This document shows positions 8,037 through 18,029 of a stretch of DNA of 64,000 nt, in pieces (positions within the stretch are counted from its first letter, which is position 1; each line of letters begins with the position of its first letter). Below the pieces are notes generated by a model. That model saw nothing but the letters and a program-made list of their open reading frames with translations. It ran no database searches and was not told the origin of the DNA. A program made the translations under genes and the position numbers. Source of the DNA: Mesorhizobium sp. M1D.F.Ca.ET.043.01.1.1 (lineage in GTDB: Bacteria; Pseudomonadota; Alphaproteobacteria; Rhizobiales; Rhizobiaceae); NCBI RefSeq assembly GCF_003952385.1, contig NZ_CP034444.1:1922001-1986000 (forward strand). The letters are read 5' to 3'.

Positions 8037-10261
8037 GCGCGAGCGGCGGTCGGCCCGACCTCGTCCGGCGAAGCCAGACCAGAAAGGCTGAGCAGTTGGA
8101 CCGGCTCGAGCGGCGGCGACAAGAAATAGCCCTGTAGCTGCCGGCAGCCCATGGCGACCAGCAGCATCTTCTGCGCCTCGGTCTCCACACCCTCGGCGGT
8201 GACGTCGACCCCGAGCGCCATGGCGAGATCGATCAGCGCCTTGACGATCGCCGCCGAGTTGCCGTCGCCATCGAGAAGCCGCACGAAGGAACGGTCTATC
8301 TTGAGCTTGTCTATGGCGTGGCGACGCAGGTAGCTCAGCGATGAATAGCCGGTCCCGAAATCGTCCAGAACGATGCCGACGCCCAACTGGCGCAAGGTCG
8401 CCAGAGCCGCCCGCGAAGCATCGCTGTTGTCCAGAAGCACGCTTTCGGTGATCTCGAACTGCAGGCGCTGCGGCGCCAGCCCGGTGTCGGCAAGGATCGA
8501 CGCAACCTGTTCGGGAAAGCCGGCGTCGCGCAACTGCAGCGGCGACACGTTGACGGCGAGCCACGGCAGGTCGGTGCGCACGGCGAAGCGGCAGGCCTCC
8601 TGCAGCACCCACGCACCGAGCTGGCCGATCATGCCGCGTTCCTCGGCGATGGCGATGAATTGCGCCGCCGGCAATGCGCCATGCACATCATGCCCCCAGC
8701 GGATCAGCGCCTCCGCGCCGAGGATCGTCTCGCCGTTCGCCGCGAACACCGGCTGGTAGGCAAGCCTGATGCCGGTGCCGCCGTCGAGGGCCTTGCGAAG
8801 CTCGGTCTCGACCTTGCGCTTGCGCAGGAGCAGGTCGTCCATGTCGCCGGCGAAGACCTGGTGCCGGCTCCGGCCGTTCTTCTTGGCTTCGTAGAGCGCG
8901 ATGTCGGCCTTGCGCAGCAGATCGTCGGCATCCGTCTCGCCGCCGGGCGATAGCGCGATGCCGATCGAAGCGCTGACAAAGACCTGATCCTCCATGAGCT
9001 TGAACGGCTCCTGCAACTTCTGCAGCAGCCGCTCGGCGATATCCTCGGCGGCGCGGATATCGCGGATGTCGACGAGGATCAGCGCGAACTCGTCGCCGCC
9101 CAGCCGTGCGACGGTATCCACCTCGCGAACGGTGTGCTGCAGCCTGGCCGCTGTCTGGCGCACCAGCTCGTCGCCCGCAGGATGGCCGAGCGTGTCGTTG
9201 ATATGCTTGAAGCGATCGAGATCGAGATAAAGCAACCCCACCCTTCCCATGTCGTGAACCGCGATATCCTGGCCGGCCCTGAGCAGGGCCCGCCGCAGGC
9301 GGTCCTCGAAAAGAGCCCTGTTGGGCAGGCCGGTGAGCGTGTCGTGGAAGGCGAGATATTGCGCCTCATCCTGGCTGGTCTGCAGCGCGGACGAGGCGCG
9401 GCGGAGCCTGCGCAGCAGGAACGCCAGGACGCCCGCCGCCACAAGCAGCGCCACGCCCAGCGCCGGCGCCATCTTGCGCACCAGCGCAAGACCGGGCCGC
9501 TCCCGATCCCAGCCGACATAGCCGAGGATGACACCGCGGGAATCGACCAGCGGGACCGCCGCGGCGCCGACCGGTTGCGACAGCGGTACAAGCCGCGCAC
9601 CGTCGAGCAGATATTTTCCCGCAATCCTGCGGATGACGGCGTCGTTGATGAACTCCACCGACACGTGCAGATATTCGGTGCCGGGCGCCTGCGTGACCCG
9701 GTCCGAACTCGGCAGCAGCGGCATGACGCTCAGGATCGCCGGCTTGCCGCCAAGCGACACCAAGTCCTCCGCGATCATCTTGGCAGGCTGGCCGGAAGCG
9801 TCGGTCTTCGGCGGCCCGGCCAGCATGCGACGCAGCTTCTCGACGGATGGCTGCAAGGCAGGCTCGTCCCTGCCATAGGCGGACGGATCGACTACCTTGC
9901 CTTCCTGCATGGCATGAATGGGATGGTCGGCGGCATCGAGTATGTAGACCTGGCTGTGACCGTAATAGGTGTACATCCAGACGCTGAGATTCTCCTCGAT
10001 CCAGGTCTGGTTGCCGGCTCGCACATTGGTGATCGCGTCATCCCAGACCGAAACGCTTTCCTGTTCACGCTGAACAGACGCAATCTGATCCTTCAAACCG
10101 TCGGCGATGAATATTTTCTGGCGTTCGAGCGAGACGTCGTCGGCCTGGGCGGTCGCATAGACGCCAAAACCGACGACGATGAACAGCGCGAAGACAGCCA
10201 GCGTCAGCACGGTGAGCGTGACCTGATGCGTCAATGGGCTGCTGTTGGTGCGTTCGCTCAT
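8033..10261 (-). CDS. CHASE4-type membrane sensor with GGDEF and EAL domains
   Basis: This 742-residue inner-membrane protein makes or breaks cyclic di-GMP. A first membrane helix (about 14-36) is followed by a periplasmic segment of CHASE4 type (about 40-260, with SVWDDAI and the YTYYGHSQVYILD stretch) and a second helix (about 272-294). The GGDEF domain (about 305-465) has an intact ARLGGDEFAL active site. The EAL domain (about 485-730) has EALIRW, the DDFGTGYSSLSYL loop and ITAEGVET-like VTAEGVETEAQ, so both halves look catalytically competent and the net activity cannot be told from sequence. The TAG stop is supplied by the dispersed repeat. It is divergent from xseA. Confidence 0.95.
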   Translation of the reverse strand: MSERTNSSPLTHQVTLTVLTLAVFALFIVVGFGVYATAQADDVSLERQKIFIADGLKDQIASVQREQESVSVWDDAITNVRAGNQTWIEENLSVWMYTYYGHSQVYILDAADHPIHAMQEGKVVDPSAYGRDEPALQPSVEKLRRMLAGPPKTDASGQPAKMIAEDLVSLGGKPAILSVMPLLPSSDRVTQAPGTEYLHVSVEFINDAVIRRIAGKYLLDGARLVPLSQPVGAAAVPLVDSRGVILGYVGWDRERPGLALVRKMAPALGVALLVAAGVLAFLLRRLRRASSALQTSQDEAQYLAFHDTLTGLPNRALFEDRLRRALLRAGQDIAVHDMGRVGLLYLDLDRFKHINDTLGHPAGDELVRQTAARLQHTVREVDTVARLGGDEFALILVDIRDIRAAEDIAERLLQKLQEPFKLMEDQVFVSASIGIALSPGGETDADDLLRKADIALYEAKKNGRSRHQVFAGDMDDLLLRKRKVETELRKALDGGTGIRLAYQPVFAANGETILGAEALIRWGHDVHGALPAAQFIAIAEERGMIGQLGAWVLQEACRFAVRTDLPWLAVNVSPLQLRDAGFPEQVASILADTGLAPQRLQFEITESVLLDNSDASRAALATLRQLGVGIVLDDFGTGYSSLSYLRRHAIDKLKIDRSFVRLLDGDGNSAAIVKALIDLAMALGVDVTAEGVETEAQKMLLVAMGCRQLQGYFLSPPLEPVQLLSLSGLASPDEVGPTAARA

Positions 10262-10384
10262 GCGTTCCCTGGGCCGACTTTCCTGCCGCCAGTCAAAGCA
10301 AATCGGGTTTAAGATCGCGTTATAATATTAGCGAGGATTGCTCCCTGCCTTGACGCGGCCCGATAAGCGTTCCCCAATCATGTG

Positions 10385-11950
10385 ATGAGCGAAGCAGCAA
10401 CCGAATCACGCAGCAACGCCACCGAATATACGGTGAGCGAGATTTCCGGCGCGCTGAAGCGCACGGTCGAGGACGCTTTCGGCAATGTGCGGGTGCGCGG
10501 CGAGATCTCCGGCTACCGCGGGCCGCATTCCTCCGGCCACGCCTATTTCGCGCTGAAGGACGACCGCGCCCGGATCGATGCCGTGGTGTGGAAGACCACG
10601 ATGGCGCGCCTGAAATTCCGGCCCGAGGAAGGGATGGAAGTGATCGCTAGCGGCAGGCTGACGACCTATCCCGGCAAATCCAACTACCAGATCGTCATCG
10701 ACAATCTTGAGCCGGCCGGCGCCGGCGCGCTGATGGCGCTGCTCGAAGAGCGCAAGCGGCGGCTGCAGGCCGAGGGCCTGTTCGATTCCGGCCGCAAGCG
10801 GCGGCTGCCGTTCATGCCGCGCGTCATCGGCGTCGTGACCTCGCCGACGGGCTCGGTGATCCGCGACATCATCCACCGCATCAAGGACCGCTTCCCGCTC
10901 ACCGTGCTGGTGTGGCCGGTCAGGGTGCAGGGCGAGACGACGGCCAAGGAAGTGACCGCAGCCGTCAACGGCTTCAACGCGCTCACCTGGGACGGCCCCA
11001 TCCGGCAACCCGACCTTCTGATCGTGGCGCGCGGCGGCGGCAGCCTCGAGGACCTTTGGGGCTTCAACGACGAAGGCCTGGCGCGCGCCGTCGCGGCCTC
11101 GCATATTCCGGTGATCTCCGCGGTCGGGCACGAGACCGACTGGACGCTGATAGACTTTGTCGCCGACATGCGCGCGCCGACGCCGACGGGCGCCGCCGAA
11201 ATCGCCGTGCCGGTCAGGGCGGACCTGGAGGCCACCCTGGCAAGCCTCGGCGCGCGGCTCAACGCCTGCGCCTCGCGCAATCTGGAGCGCAAGCGCCAGG
11301 CGGTGCGCGCCGCGGCGCGCGCGCTCCCCTCGCCCGATCAATTGCTGGCGCTGCCGCGCCGCCGCTTCGACGAGGCGACCAGCCGGCTGGGACGAGGTCT
11401 GACGGTGAGCATCGAGCGCAAGCGCGCAAGGCTGGAGAGGCAGCGGCTGACGCCGGCCACCTTGTCGCGCCGCCTCAACGAGACGCGCACGCTGACAGGC
11501 CGCGACATCGCCCGCGCACGCGCCGCCTTCTTCGCGATCGTTCGCCAGGGCCGGGCGCGCTTCCAGCGCACGTCGGCGAGACTGTCACCAACGCCGATCG
11601 TGCGGCGGCAGAAGCTGCGGGCCGACACTCTGGCCGGGCTGACCCGCCGCCAGGATCAGGCGATGACGCGGCGGCTCGACCAGTTGCGTGCCGCCCTCAC
11701 CCAGGCCGACCGGCTGCTCGCCACGCTGTCGCACAAGGCCGTGCTGGCGCGCGGCTTCGCGCTGGTCAAGGACGCCGACGGCGCCGTCATCAAGCGCGTC
11801 GCGGAGCTGGCGCCGGGGGCGGCGCTGCAGCTGGAGTTCGCCGACGGCAATGCCGAGGCCATCGCCACCAGCGGCGGGGCGCGGCCGAAGCTGGCCGCCA
11901 AGCCGTCGGGCAAGGCCAAGGAGCCGGGCAATCAGGGCTCGTTGTTCTGA
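10385..11950 (+). CDS. xseA: Exodeoxyribonuclease VII large subunit
   Basis: The protein is 521 residues. With XseB it forms the nuclease that degrades single-stranded DNA from both ends into oligonucleotides, in the cytoplasm. The N-terminal OB fold ([26 protein letters not shown]) is followed by the catalytic domain with [33 protein letters not shown] and [18 protein letters not shown], then PTPTGAAE, and a long Arg-rich coiled-coil. A GTG codon directly before the ATG gives an alternative start one residue longer. xseB is not next to it, which is common in rhizobia. The next gene begins seven bases after the stop codon and is probably co-transcribed. Confidence 0.95.
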   Translation: MSEAATESRSNATEYTVSEISGALKRTVEDAFGNVRVRGEISGYRGPHSSGHAYFALKDDRARIDAVVWKTTMARLKFRPEEGMEVIASGRLTTYPGKSNYQIVIDNLEPAGAGALMALLEERKRRLQAEGLFDSGRKRRLPFMPRVIGVVTSPTGSVIRDIIHRIKDRFPLTVLVWPVRVQGETTAKEVTAAVNGFNALTWDGPIRQPDLLIVARGGGSLEDLWGFNDEGLARAVAASHIPVISAVGHETDWTLIDFVADMRAPTPTGAAEIAVPVRADLEATLASLGARLNACASRNLERKRQAVRAAARALPSPDQLLALPRRRFDEATSRLGRGLTVSIERKRARLERQRLTPATLSRRLNETRTLTGRDIARARAAFFAIVRQGRARFQRTSARLSPTPIVRRQKLRADTLAGLTRRQDQAMTRRLDQLRAALTQADRLLATLSHKAVLARGFALVKDADGAVIKRVAELAPGAALQLEFADGNAEAIATSGGARPKLAAKPSGKAKEPGNQGSLF

Positions 11951-11957
11951 GGACGGG

Positions 11958-13076
11958 ATGAGCAGCAACGACCCGCATCTTCGCACGCCATCGGGCAAGC
12001 CGCGTCTGCGCTCGTTCGGGATAGTCCTGGACGGCACGCCCGGCCGCTTCAACGCCATCACCGACGTGCCGGGCGTCGCGGTCGGCTATACGACGCTGAT
12101 TGCCGGCGACGGCCCGCTCCAGATCGGCAAGGGGCCGGTGCGCACCGGCGTCACAGCGATTCTGCCAAGACCGGTTCAAGAGCTTGCGACGCCGGTCTTC
12201 GCCGGCGTCTTCAGCCAGAACGGCAATGGCGAGCTGACCGGCACGCACATCATCGAGGAGACCGGCGCCTTCAACTTCCCGGTCACCATCACCAACACCC
12301 ATTCCTGCGGCGTCACGCGCGACGGCACGCTGCGCTGGATGAGCCGCGTGCTGCCGGCCGCGCTCGACAGCGCCTGGGGCCTGCCGTTGGCGGCTGAGAC
12401 CTATGACGGTTTCCTCAACGACATCAACGGCCATCATGTCGGCTTCGAGCATGTCGCCGAAGCGCTCGACAGCGCAACAGGCGGCGCCATCGAGGAAGGC
12501 AGCGTCGGCGGCGGCACCGGCATGATCACCTTCGGCTTCAAGGCCGGATCCGGCACCGCCTCCCGCATCGTCGAATGGCAGGACAAGCGCTACACGCTCG
12601 GCGTGTTCGTGCAGTCGAATTTCGGCAAGCGCAGCAATTTCACCCTTCGCGGCCGGCGCGTCGGCCCGGAATTGGCCGAACCGGCGATCCGCGAAGGCAC
12701 GCCGCGCGCCGAAAAGGGTTCGATCATCGCAATCGTGGCCACCGACGCGCCGTTCCTGCCGCATCAGATGAAGCGGCTCGCCCGCCGCGTGCCGCTGGGC
12801 ATCGCCATGACCGGCGGCTACGGCTACCACAGCTCGGGCGACATTTTTCTCGCCTTTTCGACCGCCAATCCCGAAGCCGCGCTGGCGCCTCCAGGCCGCA
12901 TCGCCCGCGCCGATTTCATCCCGGACGTCGATATCGATCCGTTCTTCGATGCGGTGGTGCAGGGAGTGGAGGAAGCGATCCTCAACGCCATGGTCGCCAA
13001 CGAGGACATGACGGGTCGCGACGGCAATTTCGTGCCGGCGCTGCCAAAGGCGTGGCTCAAAGAGAAATTCGGGTAG
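11958..13076 (+). CDS. P1-family (S58, DmpA-like) aminopeptidase
   Basis: The protein is 372 residues, started at MSSNDPHLRTP after GAGGACGGG. DmpA-type enzymes cleave themselves into two chains and then act as N-terminal nucleophile aminopeptidases or D-amidases. The visible signatures are ITDVPGVAVGYTTL near the N-terminus, TNTHSCGVTRDGT, the glycine-rich GSVGGGTGM, and AGSGTASR, where cleavage at Gly-Ser would create the Ser nucleophile. The C-terminal part has TDAPFLPHQMKRLARR and GYGYHSSGDIFLAFSTAN. Physiological substrates are not predictable. It follows xseA by seven bases and converges on the DUF768 gene across a strong hairpin. Confidence 0.9.
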   Translation: MSSNDPHLRTPSGKPRLRSFGIVLDGTPGRFNAITDVPGVAVGYTTLIAGDGPLQIGKGPVRTGVTAILPRPVQELATPVFAGVFSQNGNGELTGTHIIEETGAFNFPVTITNTHSCGVTRDGTLRWMSRVLPAALDSAWGLPLAAETYDGFLNDINGHHVGFEHVAEALDSATGGAIEEGSVGGGTGMITFGFKAGSGTASRIVEWQDKRYTLGVFVQSNFGKRSNFTLRGRRVGPELAEPAIREGTPRAEKGSIIAIVATDAPFLPHQMKRLARRVPLGIAMTGGYGYHSSGDIFLAFSTANPEAALAPPGRIARADFIPDVDIDPFFDAVVQGVEEAILNAMVANEDMTGRDGNFVPALPKAWLKEKFG

Positions 13077-13101
13077 GCCGGATCCAGGATCAGGCCGAAC
13101 A

Positions 13102-13138
13102 ATGCCTGTTTTTTTCCGGCTCAAGCCGGGACAGGCAT
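13102..13138. terminator. Stem-loop between convergent genes
   Basis: ATGCCTGT (13102-13109) pairs with ACAGGCAT (13131-13138), and inside CCGGCT pairs with AGCCGG. Seven T (13109-13115) lie in the left arm-to-inner-stem junction. The position between the P1 peptidase gene and the DUF768 gene fits a shared terminator, though the T run is internal. Confidence 0.5.
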
Positions 13139-13139
13139 C

Positions 13140-13394
13140 TCACTTTGACGGCTTGTCCGGCGCCGTCTGTTGCTCGCTCTCTTCGGCGACTTCCTCGAGC
13201 CGCGAAGCAATCAGTTCCTGGATGTCGCCGACTTCCTCCTGGATGTCTTCCAGAAGAATGCCTTCCTCGGCGGCCTGGGCGCAGCACTCCCTGGCGAGGG
13301 TCTCGGCCTGCTTCTCGATTCTGGCCGGCGAATGCTGGCAATGGACTTTCTCGCCAATCCATCCGCGCAAGAACTCGATCGCATGTTCACTCAT
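13140..13394 (-). CDS. DUF768 family protein
   Basis: The protein is 84 residues: SEHAIEFLRGWIGEKV, then a helix with AETLARECCAQAAEEGILLEDIQEEVGDI, and a charged tail. The spacing of FLxxWIxxxV and the following acidic helix match DUF768 as I remember it, a family known chiefly from Mesorhizobium and with no assigned role. It is small, acidic and soluble, with two adjacent Cys and one isolated Cys. It stands alone, convergent with the P1 peptidase gene. It is one of the stronger taxonomic markers in the window. Confidence 0.75.
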   Translation of the reverse strand: MSEHAIEFLRGWIGEKVHCQHSPARIEKQAETLARECCAQAAEEGILLEDIQEEVGDIQELIASRLEEVAEESEQQTAPDKPSK

Positions 13395-13955
13395 ACTGCT
13401 TCTTCCCTAGCGGCAATGCCGGTTGGTAGTCATGAACGCCCCCATCCCGCTATCGGATGCAAGTCCCATTCGAGCCGAGTCGGCCTCGCCCGGCAAGACA
13501 TCTTGCCCGAGGTCCACAAAGCGGGAGGAATTGGAGGGTTCAGGAAACACGTTCTGATTGGTGAGGGTGATGATGCCTTGGCAGGACCGTCAAGGATCCG
13601 TTCTATTGTTTCTGTTTGCTTTTTCCCGGTTTTTCGAACCGATTTCCGTGACAGCACGCAACGCATTTCGGCGATCTCGCAGGCGAGTCCAAGAGGCGAG
13701 AAACCGAAAGCCGCCGGTATATAGTGATATCCTCATGCAATGTCGACTCCGCTCGCCGACCCTGCTTCTTTCCGCCGCGTCCGGTGAGAAGGCGACCTGA
13801 GATCACAAGGACATGCGGCCGGCTTCGCCAGGCACAGCGCGATGCCGTCATTGGCCCCTTGAACGCTCAACTCTGGCACGCGTAACATCAAATCGCTCAC
13901 TTGAGTCTGTTTCATTCGTCCGGGCTAATGCACGGATCGGTTTGGATATTTTCCT
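13395..13955. other. Intergenic region, 561 bp, no supported gene
   Basis: Short frames on both strands here lack ribosome-binding sites, do not resemble known proteins and overlap one another. The right part must carry the promoter of the ABC exporter genes; the A/T-rich stretch around 13890-13960 (TTGAGTCTG, TTTGGATATTTTCC) is the likeliest place, but I could not fix promoter boxes. Confidence 0.5.
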
Positions 13956-15818
13956 TTGCATAAGGATGCAAAAAGCAGCGCGCCGGAGCGCGGCAAATCC
14001 TTTGCCCATGTGGCGGAAGCCTCCTGGGGAAAGGGTCTCAGCACCCTGCTCCGCATCATGCGCATGACGCTGCGCCACCCCTGGCAAGTCGCGATCACCA
14101 TCGTCTCGACCTTCATCGCCGCGACGCTGCAGCTTCTCATTCCCCGCCTGCTGGGGCGCGCCATCGACCAGGCGCAAGGCGTGATGGCCGAGGGTGCCGG
14201 CATCGCCGCGCAGCACGCGCTGTGGGGCACGGCGCTCACGCTGCTGGTCGTCAGCGTGCTGCGCGGCCTCTTCACCATGGCGCAGAACTACTATGGCGAG
14301 GCCGTCGGCCATCAGACCGGATATGAGCTGCGCCTGGCCTTCTACGAGAAGATCCAGCGCCTCAGCTTTGCCTTCCACGACAGGGTCCACACCGGCGATC
14401 TAATCACGCTCGGGCTGCTCGATCTCGACGGCGTGCGCATGTTCTTTTCGACCGGCGTCCTGCGCGTGGTCCTGCTCGGCGTGCTGATCGGCGTCGGCGC
14501 CTATCTCCTGATCAGCACCGATCTCGTGCTCGGACTGCTCAGCCTGAGCTTCGTGCCCTTCGTCGCCTGGCGATCCTCCGTCACCCAGCTCAGGCTGCGC
14601 AGCACCTGGCTGACGCTGCAGCAGCGCCTGTCGGTGCTGAGCCGGGTGATGGACGAGAATCTCGGCGGCATCCGCGTCGTGCGCGCTTTCGCGGCGCAGC
14701 GCCATGAGCTGGGCAAATTCGACCGCGCCAAGCAGGATGCGCTGGCTCTCGCCAACGAGCGCGTCGATATCCGCGTCAGCAACACCAGCGCCATGAACTT
14801 CTCGTTCCTGGCGGCCATGGGCCTGGTGCTCTGGTTCGGCGGCCAGAAGGTGATGTCGGGTCAAATCAGCGTCGGAACGCTGGCGCAGTTCCTTACTTTC
14901 ATGACCATCCTGCAGATGCCGGTGCGCCAGCTCGGCCTGATGGTCAACTCGTTCGCGCGCGCCTCGACCTGCGGCACGCGGCTGTTCGAACTGCTCGACA
15001 CCGAGCTCGACATCAAGGACGCGCCGGGCGCCAAGGACCTCGTCGTCACCGACGGCGTGCTGCGCTTCGAGGATGTCGGCTTCCATTATCCGGGCTCAGG
15101 CGGCCGGCCGACATTGTCGGGCATTTCCTTCGAGGCCAGGCCCGGCCAGACCATCGGCATCGTCGGCCCGCCCGGCAGCGGCAAGTCGACCATCGCGCAT
15201 TTGATCCCGCGCTTCTACGATGTGAGCTCGGGCACCATCACCATCGACGGCCAGGACATCCGCGAGGTCACCCTGCAGTCGCTGCGCAAGGCGGTGGGCG
15301 TCGTGCAGCAGGACGCTTTCCTGTTCACCACCTCGATCGAGAACAACATCGCCTACGGCAATCCCTGGGCGCGCGAGACGCGCATCGAGCGGGCGGCCGA
15401 GTCCGCCCAGCTGCACAACTACATCATCGGGCTTCCGGCCGGCTACACCACGATCGTCGGCGAACGCGGCGCGTCGCTCTCCGGCGGCCAGCGGCAGCGC
15501 CTGACCATCGCCCGCAGCCTGATGCTGCGGCCTTCGGTGCTGGTCTTCGACGATTCGACCGCGGCCATCGATGCCGGCACCGAGCAGCGCATCCGCGCGG
15601 CGATGAAGCGCTTCGCCAAGGATCGCGTGACGCTCATCATCTCGCATCGGCTGAGCTCGCTGATGCATGCCGACCAGATCCTGTTCGTGGAAGGCGGCCG
15701 GATCGTCGAACGCGGCACGCATGAGGAGCTGCTGGCCTTGGGCGGACGCTACCGCGCTCTCTACGACCTGCAGCTCAGGCCCGACGACGACCGGCCCATC
15801 GCGCTGGGGGCGGCATGA
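13956..15818 (+). CDS. ABC exporter half-transporter with degenerate ATP site
   Basis: The protein is 620 residues with the type IV exporter layout: about six membrane helices (residues 30-330), then an ATPase. The Walker A motif GPPGSGKST (about 403) and the signature LSGGQRQR (about 507) are intact, but Walker B reads VFDDSTAAID, with Asp where the catalytic Glu belongs. The next gene encodes a partner with a normal Walker B, and the two overlap by four bases, so they form a heterodimer with one degenerate and one active site. The only usable start in the open frame is TTG at 13956, since a stop lies at 13926. The substrate (lipid, drug or peptide) is not predictable. Confidence 0.9.
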   Translation: MHKDAKSSAPERGKSFAHVAEASWGKGLSTLLRIMRMTLRHPWQVAITIVSTFIAATLQLLIPRLLGRAIDQAQGVMAEGAGIAAQHALWGTALTLLVVSVLRGLFTMAQNYYGEAVGHQTGYELRLAFYEKIQRLSFAFHDRVHTGDLITLGLLDLDGVRMFFSTGVLRVVLLGVLIGVGAYLLISTDLVLGLLSLSFVPFVAWRSSVTQLRLRSTWLTLQQRLSVLSRVMDENLGGIRVVRAFAAQRHELGKFDRAKQDALALANERVDIRVSNTSAMNFSFLAAMGLVLWFGGQKVMSGQISVGTLAQFLTFMTILQMPVRQLGLMVNSFARASTCGTRLFELLDTELDIKDAPGAKDLVVTDGVLRFEDVGFHYPGSGGRPTLSGISFEARPGQTIGIVGPPGSGKSTIAHLIPRFYDVSSGTITIDGQDIREVTLQSLRKAVGVVQQDAFLFTTSIENNIAYGNPWARETRIERAAESAQLHNYIIGLPAGYTTIVGERGASLSGGQRQRLTIARSLMLRPSVLVFDDSTAAIDAGTEQRIRAAMKRFAKDRVTLIISHRLSSLMHADQILFVEGGRIVERGTHEELLALGGRYRALYDLQLRPDDDRPIALGAA

Positions 15819-17710
15819 TGTCGACACAGAACGACGACGAGAAGGAAGACACCAGCGGGCGGCCGGCAAAGGCCGTCGTCGGCTCGCATCGCGACGAGGA
15901 AGAGGTTTTCGGCAAGGCCTACGATCCGCGCATCGTGCGGCGCATCTGGAGCTTCGTGCGGCCGTACCGGACCCGGATTTTCATCTCGGTCGCCGCAGTG
16001 CTGGTGTTCACGCTGACGCAACTGGCGATCCCGCTGGTCATCCGCTACGCCATCGACCACGGCATGGCGCCGGGCAGGGTTGACCGTTCGGTCATGGCCT
16101 GGGCGACCAGCGCTTTCGCGGCGGTCATCCTGGTGAACTATGCGGCGAGCTATGTTCAGGAGAGCGTCGTCGGCAAGGTGGCGGAAAACGTCCTGTCAGA
16201 CCTGCGCCGCGCCATGTTCGGCCATCTGCAGCGGGTCTCCCTGAGCTTCATGGACAAGACCGAGGTCGGCCGGCTGATGTCGCGCCTGCAGGGCGACGTC
16301 AATTCGATGCAGGAGTTCCTTGAGACATCGGTCATGTCGGTGGGCGACATCGTGCTCTTGTTCGGCATCGTCAGCGTGCTCCTGTGGCTCGATTTCCGGC
16401 TCGGTCTGCTGACGCTCTCGACCATGCCGATGCTGTTCATCGTTCGCCTGTTCTGGCTGCCGCGCGCCAAGGTCGCCTTCATGGCCGCGCATGAAACCAA
16501 CTCGATCGCCAACGGGGCTTTGGCGGAAGGCATCCACGGCGTGCGCACCGTGCAGAGCCTCGAGCGCCAGCACGTCAATTTCGAGCTCTATGACGAGAAG
16601 GTGCTGGCCAATCTCAATGCGCATCTGCGGTCGGCCAAATACGCGCAGGTGATGGTGCCGATCGTCGACACGCTGACCGGGATCGCGATGGCGACAGTCA
16701 TCGTCGTCGGCGGCTCGATGGTGCTGTCGCACGGCCTCGACATCGGCGTCATGGTGGCGTTCCTGTTCTACATCCAGCGCTTCTTCGACCCCATCCGCTC
16801 GCTCACCATGCAGTACAGCGTCATGCAACGCGCCATGGCTTCCGGCCAGCGCATCTCCGAAGTGCTCGATGTGCCGGTGGAGGTCAGCGACCGGCAAGGC
16901 GCGGTGGCGCTGTCGCGCGACATGGACGGCTCGGTCGAGTTCAGGAACGTCACCTTCGGCTACCGGCGGAACCAGCCGGTGCTGAAGAATGTCAGCTTCC
17001 GCGTCAATCCGGGCGAAACGGTCGCGCTCGTCGGTCCGACCGGCTCGGGCAAGTCGAGCTCCATGGCGCTGGCGCATCGCTTCTACGACGTGTGGTCGGG
17101 TCAGGTCCTGGTCGGCGGGCATGACGTGCGCGACCTGACGCAGGATTCGCTCGGGGAACAGATGGCGATGGTGCTGCAGGAGCCGTTTCTGTTTTCCGGG
17201 ACGGTGCTGGAGAACATCCGCTATCACAAAACCAATGCAACCCGCGAGCAGGTGGTGCGCGCGGCCAGGGCCGTCGGCGCGCACGACTTCATCGAGCAGT
17301 TGCCCGGCGGTTACGACACCGAGCTCGAGCAGCGCGGCGGCAATCTCTCGCTCGGCCAGCGGCAGTTGATCAGCTTCGCGCGGGCGCTGGTCGCCGACGC
17401 CAAGATCCTCGTGCTCGACGAAGCCACGGCCAGCATCGATTCCTACACGGAGATGCTGATCCAGAAGGCGCTGATAAAACTGCTGGAAGGCCGGACCGGG
17501 CTCGTCATCGCCCATCGGCTCGCCACCATCCGCGGCGCCGACCGCATCATCGTCTTGCAGAACGGCGAGATCGTCGAGAGCGGCAACCACGAACAATTGA
17601 TGGAACGGAAGGGCCTTTACGCCCGGCTCTACAACATGAACTACGCCTCGTTCGACGACATTTCCGAGGAGGAGATGGAAATGGACGCAGTGGCCGGCAA
17701 AGCGACGTGA
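15815..17710 (+). CDS. ABC exporter half-transporter, catalytic partner
   Basis: The protein is 631 residues: a hydrophilic N-terminal extension of about 45 residues, a six-helix membrane domain, and an ATPase with GPTGSGKSS (about 407), LSLGQRQL (about 511) and VLDEATASID (about 532). Its Walker B Glu is present, but the signature is LSLGQ instead of LSGGQ. In heterodimeric exporters the degenerate site is built from the altered Walker B of one chain and the altered signature of the other, which is exactly the pairing seen with the upstream gene. The ATGA overlap with that gene indicates translational coupling. A hairpin follows the stop codon. Confidence 0.92.
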   Translation: MMSTQNDDEKEDTSGRPAKAVVGSHRDEEEVFGKAYDPRIVRRIWSFVRPYRTRIFISVAAVLVFTLTQLAIPLVIRYAIDHGMAPGRVDRSVMAWATSAFAAVILVNYAASYVQESVVGKVAENVLSDLRRAMFGHLQRVSLSFMDKTEVGRLMSRLQGDVNSMQEFLETSVMSVGDIVLLFGIVSVLLWLDFRLGLLTLSTMPMLFIVRLFWLPRAKVAFMAAHETNSIANGALAEGIHGVRTVQSLERQHVNFELYDEKVLANLNAHLRSAKYAQVMVPIVDTLTGIAMATVIVVGGSMVLSHGLDIGVMVAFLFYIQRFFDPIRSLTMQYSVMQRAMASGQRISEVLDVPVEVSDRQGAVALSRDMDGSVEFRNVTFGYRRNQPVLKNVSFRVNPGETVALVGPTGSGKSSSMALAHRFYDVWSGQVLVGGHDVRDLTQDSLGEQMAMVLQEPFLFSGTVLENIRYHKTNATREQVVRAARAVGAHDFIEQLPGGYDTELEQRGGNLSLGQRQLISFARALVADAKILVLDEATASIDSYTEMLIQKALIKLLEGRTGLVIAHRLATIRGADRIIVLQNGEIVESGNHEQLMERKGLYARLYNMNYASFDDISEEEMEMDAVAGKAT

Positions 17711-17740
17711 CCGCCAAGAAGTTTTCGCAAGAAAAGGCGG
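17711..17740 (+). terminator. Hairpin after the ABC exporter genes
   Basis: CCGCC (17711-17715) pairs with GGCGG (17736-17740), and inside TTTTC pairs with GAAAA around GCAA. It starts directly after the exporter stop codon. There is no T run after it, so it may stabilise the mRNA end rather than terminate. Confidence 0.35.
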
Positions 17741-17799
17741 ACCTGGGGGACACCGGCTCCGCCTTGCCTGCCGACGGGCTTCGGGGGAGAAGTCTGGGT

Positions 17800-18029
17800 T
17801 CGGCGCGCAGTATGGGCTAGGCCGCAGCCTGGCGCAGCTCCGGCAGATCGATGAAGCGGCCAAGATCCTGAGCGCGGTGCAGGAGAGAGCCGACAAGCCC
17901 ATCGACCCAGTCCTTCGCGCCAAGACGCGCCTGCAGTTGCAGAAGCTGAAAGAGGACGCGAACCCCTGTTACATCAGACTGGAGCCCGCGAAGGCAAACC
18001 TGCCCCCGCTTGAGCTTGCCGGCGCCTGA
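17800..18029 (+). pseudogene. Remnant of a TPR-type C-terminal domain
   Basis: In the frame ending with TGA at 18027-18029 the translation contains QYGLGRSLAQLRQIDEAAK, then ILSAVQERAD and RLQLQKLKEDA. That helical pattern is like a TPR unit such as those found at the ends of cyclase-AAA-TPR proteins. No ATG, GTG or ribosome-binding site opens this frame nearby, and it runs back into the end of the ABC exporter gene. It is best read as the tail of a gene whose front has been lost. The resemblance was judged by eye only. Confidence 0.35.

Noticed and set aside
13430..13851. Overlapping short frames in the 13.4-13.9 kb gap
   Set aside because: No ribosome-binding sites, no motif, and frames on both strands of equal quality. 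Treated as non-coding.
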